Source of the DNA: a bacterium
Lineage (GTDB): Bacteria > Armatimonadota > Fimbriimonadia > Fimbriimonadales > JBAXQP01
Length of the DNA stretch: 15,910 bases
Reading direction: 5' to 3'
NCBI GenBank assembly: GCA_037131655.1
Contig: JBAXQP010000021.1
Span: 1-15,910, forward strand
Shown: piece by piece, positions 1-5,858 of the stretch
Layout of the letters: each line of letters starts with the position of its first letter
How positions within the stretch are numbered: position 1 is the stretch's first letter
Notes under the pieces: model-generated
The model's database searches: none
Seen by the model: only the letters and a program-made list of their open reading frames with translations
What the model was told of the DNA's origin: nothing
Made by a program: the position numbers and the translations under genes

Positions 1-1
1 T

Positions 2-889
2 GATGTCAAAAGTGGTTTAAGCTTATTCGAAGCTCTTGGAAAGCACCCGAATGTCTTTTCGAAGCTTTATGTCAACATGATCCGCGCTGCCGAATTAGGA
101 GGCATCCTCGATAAAATTCTTGATCGCTTGTCCCAATTCCTCGAAAAAGAAATGGAAATCAAGACCAAGATCAAGTCAGCGATGATGTACCCAGTCCTAG
201 TTTTATTCTTTTCTACTAGTATGTTATTTGCTATCTTTGCATTCGTCCTGCCCAAATTTAAGGAAATTTTCGCGGGCATGGATGTAGAAATGCCGGCGAT
301 AACCTCTACCCTCTTCAGCATAGGCGATGTATTCGCTAAAATTTGGTGGCTGGTAATAATTGCCGCCATAGGGCTATTTATAGGGTTTAAATTCTATATA
401 AAGACACCTGCCGGTCACTACCAGTTCGATATGGTTAAACTCAAGTTGCCCATTATGGGTGACCTTACTCTGAAACTTTCTGTAGCTCGCTTCTCGCGAA
501 CCTTTGGAACTTTGATAGCCAGCGGTGTGCCTACGATGCGCTCACTTGAAATCGTTGGTGAGACTTCGGGAAACGCTGTCATCTCATTGGCTATTGACCA
601 AACACGAAATAGCCTTCGCGAGGGATCGAAGCTCAGTACTCCACTTGCAGAAAGCGGATTGTTCCCATCAATGGTTACACATATGATTGATGTGGGCGAA
701 GAATCAGGCCGTCTGAGTGATATGCTCGTAAAGGTTGCTGACTTTTATGAGCAGGAAGTCGATGCCGCAGTCAAGGGGCTAACCTCGATGATCGAGCCTT
801 TGCTCATCATGTTCATGGGCGGAATGGTTGGCTTTATCGCTCTGGCAGTAATGATGCCGCTATTCAAACTCGTAAGCTCTGTGAACTAA
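2..889 (+). CDS. Type II secretion system F / PilC-family inner-membrane protein (5' partial)
   Basis: This is an inner-membrane platform protein of a type II secretion or type IV pilus machine. The reading frame is open from base 2 and begins DVKSGLSLFEALGKHP, which belongs to the first T2SF domain, so the gene continues upstream of the window. The internal ATG at 77 is not the start. 295 residues are visible of about 400 usual for the family, so roughly the first 100 are missing. Hydrophobic segments lie at about visible residues 58-82 and 112-132, and a last one near the C-terminus (LLIMFMGGMVGFIALAVMMP). The second T2SF domain runs from about residue 157, with the typical GVPTMRSLEIV and IDVGEESGRLSDML signatures. 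Pilus and secretion versions cannot be told apart without the upstream ATPase and pilin genes. No U-tract terminator follows on this strand. Confidence 0.9.
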   Translation, partial: DVKSGLSLFEALGKHPNVFSKLYVNMIRAAELGGILDKILDRLSQFLEKEMEIKTKIKSAMMYPVLVLFFSTSMLFAIFAFVLPKFKEIFAGMDVEMPAITSTLFSIGDVFAKIWWLVIIAAIGLFIGFKFYIKTPAGHYQFDMVKLKLPIMGDLTLKLSVARFSRTFGTLIASGVPTMRSLEIVGETSGNAVISLAIDQTRNSLREGSKLSTPLAESGLFPSMVTHMIDVGEESGRLSDMLVKVADFYEQEVDAAVKGLTSMIEPLLIMFMGGMVGFIALAVMMPLFKLVSSVN

Positions 890-923
890 ACGCCTCAGGT
901 ATTTAGTTCGGTATAAAAAAATA

Positions 924-948
924 GTTTGGGGGGTTATACCCCCCAAAC
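924..948. terminator. 10-bp perfect hairpin with a U-tract only on the minus strand
   Basis: GTTTGGGGGG (924-933) pairs perfectly with CCCCCCAAAC (939-948) around a 5-nt loop. A run of A lies just before it on the plus strand, so read on the minus strand the stem is followed by TATTTTTTTA. As an intrinsic terminator it would therefore work on leftward transcription, although the genes on both sides point right. On the plus strand it could still slow or end the upstream message less efficiently. Confidence 0.5.
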
Positions 949-955
949 ATAAAAA

Positions 956-969
956 GCGGGATATCCCGC
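956..969. repeat. 14-bp perfect palindrome
   Basis: GCGGGATATCCCGC is a perfect palindrome, seven bases after the hairpin at 924-948 and about 65 bases before the chosen start of the sigma-factor gene. It could be an operator for that gene or a small RNA hairpin. Nothing else in the window matches it. Confidence 0.4.
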
Positions 970-1035
970 AATCGTAACCTTTAATTGGTGGCATGGATGC
1001 TGCCATTATCCTGGCAAAGATGGAACGGTGCCTAT

Positions 1036-2313
1036 ATGCTTAGATTCGAAAATACTGAAGAAATGGTGGCGATTTACGTCTCGAAACGATCGCCTGATCT
1101 TAGAGATGCCATTGTCGCTCAACATGCCCCAATGGTTGAAAGAATCGCACGGCGATTCGCAAATGCCTCGGAACCTGTCGACGATTTAACACAAGAAGGG
1201 TTTATTGGTCTCCTCAATGCTTTGGAGGTCTACGACCCCACTAAAGGCGTTAAATTTACTACTTATGCGACTTATCTGGTCGCTGGTCAGATAAAACATT
1301 TCCTTCGAGACAAAGGCAAAATCATCAAAGAACCAGCCTGGCTGCAAGAGTTGAATCAGAAAATCAATCGGGTTTCTCAAACCTTGTATCAGGATCTGGA
1401 AAGACAGCCGTCTACCGCTGAAATTGCCACTGCCCTCGAAATGAATGAAAGCAACGTTATTGAAGTGCTCACATCTCGTGAGGTCTTCCGCGTTGGTTCA
1501 TTAGATGCAGGTAACTCAGATGATGATAGCGAACAAACTTTCGATACAGAAAAGCTCGAAACTGAGAGCACATCATTCCAATTGCCGACGGAAGATAAGC
1601 TGGTGCTCGACAATGCAATCCAACAGTTAAAAGAAATCGAGCAAAAAGCTATCAGGCTTTTCTTCTATGAAAGCCTTAACCAGACTGAAATCGCTTTCAA
1701 ATTAAGTATCTCATGCAACTATGTGTCTCACATATTAAGACATTCCGTTCAGAAACTTCGACGAGTGCTGGCAACAGAAGATTTGAAGGATAAACAACTT
1801 CAACAGCGCATCCAGGGACCGGCACACAACGACACTGAGGTTGTTGATGAGCAAACGGGAGTCTATTCTGCGGCCTACCTCAGAATGCGCCTGCAAGAGG
1901 AGCTCCAGCGAGCCGGACGCAACAACTCAAATTGTTCTCTTATATTGATACGTCTAAAAGGCCTTGAGCGCCTGCGTGCTTTTTATGGTGAAATGACCGT
2001 AAGCGAATTCCTTTCACAAGCCGCAGGAGTTATAAAAAAAGGAATAAGACGTGCTGATGTGTTGGCCAGAGGCGGTGATTGTGAATTCGGAATTATTCTT
2101 CCCAACCTTGGCGTTTCCACCGGTGCGATCGAAAATCGCATGAGATCGCTGCTTGACGATTGGTGTAAATCTCTCTTCGGTATGGCATCTATGCCAGTGT
2201 CAGTGACCGTGGTTTCAGTCGTTTTCTCACCTGAGGTAAATACAGCTAAGAAGATGATTAAAGAGGCACGCAAACATCTTGACATAGATGAGGATGAAGC
2301 TCAAGCAGCATAA
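1036..2313 (+). CDS. Sigma-70 family RNA polymerase sigma factor fused to a degenerate GGDEF domain
   Basis: An alternative (group 3-like) sigma factor with an extra C-terminal signalling domain. Numbering from the ATG at 1036 (425 aa), residues 20-100 form region 2, with DDLTQEGFIGLLNAL for core binding and KGVKFTTYATYLVAGQIKHF for -10 recognition. Region 3 follows, then region 4 at about 190-247, including the helix-turn-helix SLNQTEIAFKLSISCNYVSH. An acidic linker joins regions 3 and 4. From about 271 (DEQTGVY, the DxLTGLY-like entry) to 420 is a GGDEF fold. The signature is GDCEF (347-351) instead of GGDEF, and the usual Asp/Asn/Asp metal and substrate residues are replaced in IRLKGLERLRAFYG, so cyclase activity is unlikely. 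RRAD (338-341) sits five residues before the signature, where the c-di-GMP inhibitory site normally is. The frame is also open from TTG 985 and ATG 997; 1036 was preferred because the added N-terminus looks non-coding, but the SD evidence is weak. Confidence 0.85.
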   Translation: MLRFENTEEMVAIYVSKRSPDLRDAIVAQHAPMVERIARRFANASEPVDDLTQEGFIGLLNALEVYDPTKGVKFTTYATYLVAGQIKHFLRDKGKIIKEPAWLQELNQKINRVSQTLYQDLERQPSTAEIATALEMNESNVIEVLTSREVFRVGSLDAGNSDDDSEQTFDTEKLETESTSFQLPTEDKLVLDNAIQQLKEIEQKAIRLFFYESLNQTEIAFKLSISCNYVSHILRHSVQKLRRVLATEDLKDKQLQQRIQGPAHNDTEVVDEQTGVYSAAYLRMRLQEELQRAGRNNSNCSLILIRLKGLERLRAFYGEMTVSEFLSQAAGVIKKGIRRADVLARGGDCEFGIILPNLGVSTGAIENRMRSLLDDWCKSLFGMASMPVSVTVVSVVFSPEVNTAKKMIKEARKHLDIDEDEAQAA

Positions 2314-2334
2314 AGCCTACTATTCCATAAAAAT

Positions 2335-2368
2335 AAAAGGGCGCCTTAATAGGGCGCTCCTTTTTTTT
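2335..2368 (+). terminator. Rho-independent terminator of the sigma-factor gene
   Basis: GCGCC (2341-2345) pairs with GGCGC (2353-2357). The flanking AAAAGG and CCTTTT extend the stem past one bulged T. Eight consecutive T (2361-2368) follow. It lies 22 bases after the stop codon. Confidence 0.9.
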
Positions 2369-2443
2369 ATGCCTAATTATATGATGTATGATGTTATGTG
2401 CCAAAATATGATTATTATTATTTGACCAAAGGAGTTTGCTGAT

Positions 2444-2950
2444 ATGCCGGATAACGCACCACGAATTCGGAATTATTACGTTAACGAAAACAAACGATTT
2501 CCAATCGAATACATTTTTATTCCTATTCTTATTCTAGGAGCGCTCTATGGAGGATGGATTATTTGGAATAACATTCAAATTTCCCGCACTCCTATTCACG
2601 CTGCGACGATGATCATGACGGCAATTCAGACGAATGACATCGAAAAGTTAGGGAAATGGGTAAACATGAATGACCAAGAAGCCAAATCTCTTGAGCTTCA
2701 GTCCACCCCAGCAGATATATACAAGAACTGTATTTCCCTTGTTTCTGGGAAACAAATTATTATTAAGTCATTTAAGGTAACGCCGACTGAAGCTAGTGGT
2801 GAATCGGTTCAGGTTCCGGTTCGTGTCGAGTGGGCGCCAGCGAAAGGCGGAAAAACAAACAAAGACGACATTATTTTAACGTTAGATTGGAGAAAAGCTC
2901 AGTGGTGGGTAACCACTGACAACCTGAAAAACTACTTCAGTGGTAAATAA
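2444..2950 (+). CDS. Single-pass membrane protein of unknown function
   Basis: I do not recognise this 168-aa protein. A short, partly basic N-terminus (about 20 residues) is followed by one transmembrane helix at about 21-42 (IFIPILILGALYGGWIIW), then a soluble domain of about 125 residues that should lie outside the cytoplasm. That domain begins with helices (HAATMIMTAIQTNDIEKL), passes a segment rich in polar residues, and ends in alternating strands (VQVPVRVEWAP, IILTLDWRKAQWWVT). This helix-then-sheet layout resembles NTF2-like or DUF4878-type domains, but that is only a fold-level guess. The start is well supported: AAAGGAG at 2428-2434 lies nine bases before the ATG. It is preceded by the sigma-gene terminator and followed by hairpins, so it is probably a single-gene transcript. 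Confidence 0.75.
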   Translation: MPDNAPRIRNYYVNENKRFPIEYIFIPILILGALYGGWIIWNNIQISRTPIHAATMIMTAIQTNDIEKLGKWVNMNDQEAKSLELQSTPADIYKNCISLVSGKQIIIKSFKVTPTEASGESVQVPVRVEWAPAKGGKTNKDDIILTLDWRKAQWWVTTDNLKNYFSGK

Positions 2951-2979
2951 CCACTATTATTTAGTTCGACTTCTATTCT

Positions 2980-2998
2980 GATGCAGCAATGCTGCATC
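2980..2998. repeat. 8-bp perfect hairpin, convergent gap
   Basis: GATGCAGC (2980-2987) and GCTGCATC (2991-2998) pair around AAT. It is the first of two adjacent hairpins between the converging genes ending at 2950 and 3071. Confidence 0.6.
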
Positions 2999-3000
2999 CC

Positions 3001-3030
3001 CGGAAGGACAGGTGTAATCCTGTCCTTCCG
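3001..3030. terminator. 12-bp perfect hairpin, possible bidirectional terminator
   Basis: CGGAAGGACAGG (3001-3012) pairs perfectly with CCTGTCCTTCCG (3019-3030) around TGTAAT. It sits between two convergent genes, where it would protect each from read-through. Neither side has a real U-tract, so it may act as an mRNA 3'-end stabiliser or a dispersed repeat rather than a classical terminator. Confidence 0.5.
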
Positions 3031-3070
3031 CGTATTTAACCGTCAGACTCAAAGACGTAATAATATAGAA

Positions 3071-3820
3071 CTAAGACTTATTGTGTTTTCGCTTTAACCG
3101 TCTTATACCGATTAGCGCAATTGGCAAAGCGATCATGCTGATTGTTGAAGGTTCCGGCACAGGATCATCGTGACCTCCAAGCCCACCAACGGCAAGTAGC
3201 GGTAGTAACCCAAGTAAATTTCTGCTACGCTCCAATATCGGAATAACTGATGCAGGACCTTCAATAAACGGGATAGCTGCCGCATCTTCAAGTATCTGAG
3301 AGGGTTCGGCCAGGATCAGATTATCTGCCGAAACGACCGGCGCTTCCTGCATAACAAGTTGGGGAGCTATCTCCGATTCCGGCACAATGACTTTGGGTCC
3401 TTCGAAGGTCGGTGGGAGAATAACCCTTATACCAAGGGGATTGCCGCAATGCATTTTAAGAACCGGTTCGCCAGTCATTTCCGCAAAAACGGGGGTGCCT
3501 GCAGGCAAATATATTCTGCAAGTTCTAACTGTGCCGTCTTTTTGCGAGTAGTAGACGAGATACTCGCCACCCTGACGCAAAGTGGTCTGATGCAGCGTTG
3601 ACAAATAACCCAGTATTTCATTTCTCGATAGGTGATAATAATTCTGATAACGTTTCATAACAATCGGTGTCGTTTTGACATGATTGACGAAATCGCTAAC
3701 AGATTTCACCTGCTTCGTAATGAACGAATGGGGCGGAACTGCCGACATCGCTGCAAAACTGATTTGGCTCAAACAGATTACAACAACGCAAACAAAGAGA
3801 ATTTTATTTCTCACAAACAT
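3071..3820 (-). CDS. PEP-CTERM sorting-domain protein
   Basis: An exported 249-aa protein with a sorting tail for an exosortase. The N-terminus is a signal peptide (basic VRNK, hydrophobic ILFVCVVVICL, likely cleavage near SFAA). The C-terminus has the three-part sorting signal: VPEPST, a hydrophobic stretch (ISMIALPIALIGI), then a basic tail RRLKRKHNKS. By analogy with the family, exosortase would cut at the signal and pass the protein to the outer surface, often linked to exopolysaccharide. The middle region, rich in Pro, Val and Glu, matches no enzyme I know. The start is fixed by AAAGGAG (3835-3829 on the minus strand) eight bases before the ATG. A sigma-54-type promoter lies upstream at 3886-3901. 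No exosortase gene is in this window. The signal is clear; the protein's own role is unknown. Confidence 0.9.
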   Translation of the reverse strand: MFVRNKILFVCVVVICLSQISFAAMSAVPPHSFITKQVKSVSDFVNHVKTTPIVMKRYQNYYHLSRNEILGYLSTLHQTTLRQGGEYLVYYSQKDGTVRTCRIYLPAGTPVFAEMTGEPVLKMHCGNPLGIRVILPPTFEGPKVIVPESEIAPQLVMQEAPVVSADNLILAEPSQILEDAAAIPFIEGPASVIPILERSRNLLGLLPLLAVGGLGGHDDPVPEPSTISMIALPIALIGIRRLKRKHNKS

Positions 3821-3856
3821 ATTGCGTTCTCCTTTTACTTTTGCTCAATTGAGAGC

Positions 3857-3918
3857 ATCACAAACGATTCGCACATGCAATAAGCAGCAATTTCCTTGCC
3901 AGCGAACGCTTTTGTGAT
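3857..3918. repeat. Long imperfect inverted repeat flanking the sigma-54 promoter
   Basis: ATCACAAACGATTCGC (3857-3872) matches, with one base inserted and few mismatches, the reverse complement of GCGAACGCTTTTGTGAT (3902-3918). The 29-base interior holds the sigma-54 promoter. The arms could bind a regulator or form a cruciform; the downstream arm also falls in the 5' untranslated region. Confidence 0.5.
3886..3901 (-). promoter_or_regulatory. Sigma-54 (RpoN) -24/-12 promoter for the PEP-CTERM gene
   Basis: On the minus strand the sequence reads TGGCAAGGAAATTGCT, against the consensus TGGCACG-N4-TTGCW. The invariant GG and GC are present at exact spacing; only one conserved position (C to A) differs. 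The predicted transcript start is near 3875, giving a leader of about 55 bases that contains the Shine-Dalgarno site. Sigma-54 control of PEP-CTERM genes is established in some exosortase-bearing Proteobacteria. Confidence 0.7.
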
Positions 3919-4015
3919 TCAAATACAGCAAATCAGGTACTTATACTTATCCAATTGTTAGCTTCCGATGTAATTAATGAAAGAAAACTTGGTAACTCAT
4001 AGCAAATGAATATGT

Positions 4016-4021
4016 TATAAT
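4016..4021 (+). promoter_or_regulatory. Consensus -10 box placed for a leaderless cimA mRNA
   Basis: A perfect TATAAT ends ten bases before the cimA ATG at 4032. A transcript starting 6-9 bases after the box would have at most a few leader bases. There is no Shine-Dalgarno sequence. The -35 region is weak (TTGGTA at 3989-3994 is too far, with a 21-base spacer). Confidence 0.55.
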
Positions 4022-4031
4022 TCCCAAACAT

Positions 4032-5627
4032 ATGAAAATGAAAGAAAGAATTGTTTTCTACGACACAACATTAAGGGATGGCGCGCAGAGCGAAGAGATT
4101 AGCTACACTATCGAAGACAAAGTTAAGATCGCTCGTAAGCTCGATGAGTTCGGAATGGACTATATCGAAGGCGGCTGGCCGTTCTCTAACCCAAAGGATA
4201 CGGAATTCTTCGAGGTTATGCGGAACGTCAAGCTTTCTCATTCTCGTCTGACCGCGTTCGGCAGCACATGCCGCGCAAATGTGGAGCCTAAAGACGACCC
4301 AAATTTAAACGGCTTGATAAATTGCGGAACACCCACCCTTACAATCTTTGGAAAATCCTGGGATATGCACGTCATTCGCGCTCTTCAGGTCGAGCTGGAA
4401 GAGAATATCAGGATGATTGCCGAGTCCGTTGCTTATCTCAAACAGCATGCTGATGAAGTAATTTATGATGCAGAGCATTTTTTCGATGGCTTTGCTGCCA
4501 ATCCTGAGTATGCAAAGAAAACTCTTGCCGCTGCAATAAACGCAGGAGCGGATGTTGTTGTCTTATGCGATACGAATGGCGGCTCCCTGCCTCATATAAT
4601 CACCCAAATAGTTAGAGTGGTTCGGCAAGAATTTCCGAATATTAAACTGGGAATTCATTCTCACAACGATGCCGAGTGCGGAGTTGCGAATGCAATTGTC
4701 GCAGTCCAGGACGGTTGCACCCATATCCAGGGAACTATCAATGGCTTTGGCGAACGGTGCGGCAATGCAAACTTAACCTCTGTTATCCCTGCTCTCGCCC
4801 TCAAGCAAGGCTATGATTGCCTCTTACCAAATTCGCTAAAACACCTCACAGCGCTATCAAACTATATCGATGAATTAGCCAATGTAACCCCCTTTACACG
4901 ACAAGCCTATGTTGGACGCAGCGCCTTTGCTCATAAAGGCGGAGTTCATGCAGATGCGGTGGCAAAATATTCTCACACCTACGAACATATCAGACCGGAA
5001 CAAGTCGGAAACAAAAGACGAATATTGATCAGTGAACTATCAGGCGGCTCTGCTATCGTTGATAAAGCCCATGAGATGAACTTCGATTTAACCAAAGAAT
5101 CACCTAGCACTCGCCGACTTATCAAGCAGGTAGCGTCTCTTGAAAATGAAGGCTATTCATTCGAAGGCGCAGAAGGTTCATTCGAAATTTTGGTGCAAAA
5201 AGCGCTTGGAACCTATCAAAAGCTCTTTGAAGTAAGAAGTTTTCGAATTATTGTCGAGCGCAGAGAAGACTTTTCTGAACCTATTACCGAAGCGACGTTA
5301 AAGCTAGCGGTGGATGGAGAAGAAATTCACTGTGTGGCAGAAGGTGACGGCCCTATCCACGCGCTTGATAGCGCATTAAGAAAAGCGCTCATCCCTTTCT
5401 TCCCAGAGTTAGAAAATATTCGTTTGACTGACTTCCGTGTCCGCGTTGTGAACCTAAGAGAAGGTACCGCAGCTAAGGTTCGAACGATAATCGAGCTAGA
5501 CGACGGCCAATCCAGTTGGAACTGTGTTGGGGTAAGCACGAACCTTATAGAAGCGAGCTGGCATGCTCTTACAGAAGCAGTTGAATGCGGGCTTTTGCGT
5601 ATATCGAAGTATCGTCCAAACCAGTAA
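4032..5627 (+). CDS. cimA: (R)-citramalate synthase
   Basis: Condenses acetyl-CoA with pyruvate to (R)-citramalate, the first step of the threonine-independent isoleucine pathway, in the cytoplasm. The 531-aa length is typical. The catalytic TIM barrel opens with FYDTTLRDGAQ (residues 9-19, with Arg15 and Asp16 at the active site). YIEGGWPFSNPKD near 44-56 is characteristic of the CimA branch rather than 2-isopropylmalate synthase. HSHND (209-213) supplies the metal-binding histidines, and NGFGERCGNA (237-246) follows. The C-terminal domain, about 400-525, is the LeuA-type dimerisation and allosteric domain (LKLAVDGEEI, GTAAKVRTIIELDDG), the usual site of isoleucine feedback. ATG 4032 was taken as the start; ATG 4038 is the alternative. 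No other branched-chain gene is adjacent. Confidence 0.95.
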   Translation: MKMKERIVFYDTTLRDGAQSEEISYTIEDKVKIARKLDEFGMDYIEGGWPFSNPKDTEFFEVMRNVKLSHSRLTAFGSTCRANVEPKDDPNLNGLINCGTPTLTIFGKSWDMHVIRALQVELEENIRMIAESVAYLKQHADEVIYDAEHFFDGFAANPEYAKKTLAAAINAGADVVVLCDTNGGSLPHIITQIVRVVRQEFPNIKLGIHSHNDAECGVANAIVAVQDGCTHIQGTINGFGERCGNANLTSVIPALALKQGYDCLLPNSLKHLTALSNYIDELANVTPFTRQAYVGRSAFAHKGGVHADAVAKYSHTYEHIRPEQVGNKRRILISELSGGSAIVDKAHEMNFDLTKESPSTRRLIKQVASLENEGYSFEGAEGSFEILVQKALGTYQKLFEVRSFRIIVERREDFSEPITEATLKLAVDGEEIHCVAEGDGPIHALDSALRKALIPFFPELENIRLTDFRVRVVNLREGTAAKVRTIIELDDGQSSWNCVGVSTNLIEASWHALTEAVECGLLRISKYRPNQ

Positions 5628-5653
5628 AAAGCCTTCCTTGCTTTTCTCCCAGC

Positions 5654-5682
5654 TTGACAGAGTGTCTTTGAGAGGTTATAAT
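5654..5682 (+). promoter_or_regulatory. Perfect consensus sigma-70 promoter for tRNA-Ser
   Basis: TTGACA (5654-5659), a 17-base spacer and TATAAT (5677-5682). The predicted start is near 5689, a few bases before the tRNA. It shows that the housekeeping promoter of this organism follows the standard consensus. Confidence 0.9.
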
Positions 5683-5695
5683 GTTGAGCAGTAAT

Positions 5696-5784
5696 GGAGC
5701 GATGTCCGAGTGGTCGAAGGAGCACGACTGGAAATCGTGTACCCGGGGGAACTCGGGTCCTGGGTTCGAATCCCAGTCGCTCCG
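5696..5784 (+). tRNA. tRNA-Ser (anticodon GGA)
   Basis: An 89-base class II tRNA reading UCC and UCU. The acceptor stem is GGAGCGA (5696-5702) with TCGCTCC (5777-5783), and the discriminator is G5784. The anticodon stem is CACGA/TCGTG with loop CTGGAAA, placing GGA at 5730-5732. A long variable arm (ACCCGGGGGAACTCGGGT) is typical of tRNA-Ser. The T arm is CTGGG-TTCGAAT-CCCAG. The 3' CCA is not encoded. Confidence 0.97.
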
Positions 5785-5858
5785 CTCTTACTAACGGAAC
5801 TACTATTTCTTCGTTAGTTATCTTGCAGTTAAACTAGCAGTCTTCGACAAACAATAAT

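Noticed and set aside
77..889. ATG 77 as the start of the GspF/PilC gene
   Set aside because: The frame is open back to base 2 and encodes conserved T2SF-domain residues, so the gene is truncated by the window edge.
985..1035. TTG 985 or ATG 997 as the sigma-factor start
   Set aside because: The added residues (MVAWMLPLSWQRWNGAY) are unlike sigma-factor N-termini; no good ribosome binding site supports them. ATG 997 cannot be fully excluded.
3359..3917. Plus-strand frames within and upstream of the PEP-CTERM gene
   Set aside because: They are opposite-strand shadows; the minus strand carries a signal peptide, a sorting signal and a ribosome binding site.
3857..3918. CRP/FNR-type operator (TCACA and TGTGA half-sites)
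   Set aside because: The half-sites point the wrong way round and are more than 50 bases apart.
5790..5818. Terminator for tRNA-Ser (ACTAACG/CGTTAGT)
   Set aside because: Weak 7-bp stem, long loop and no T-run.
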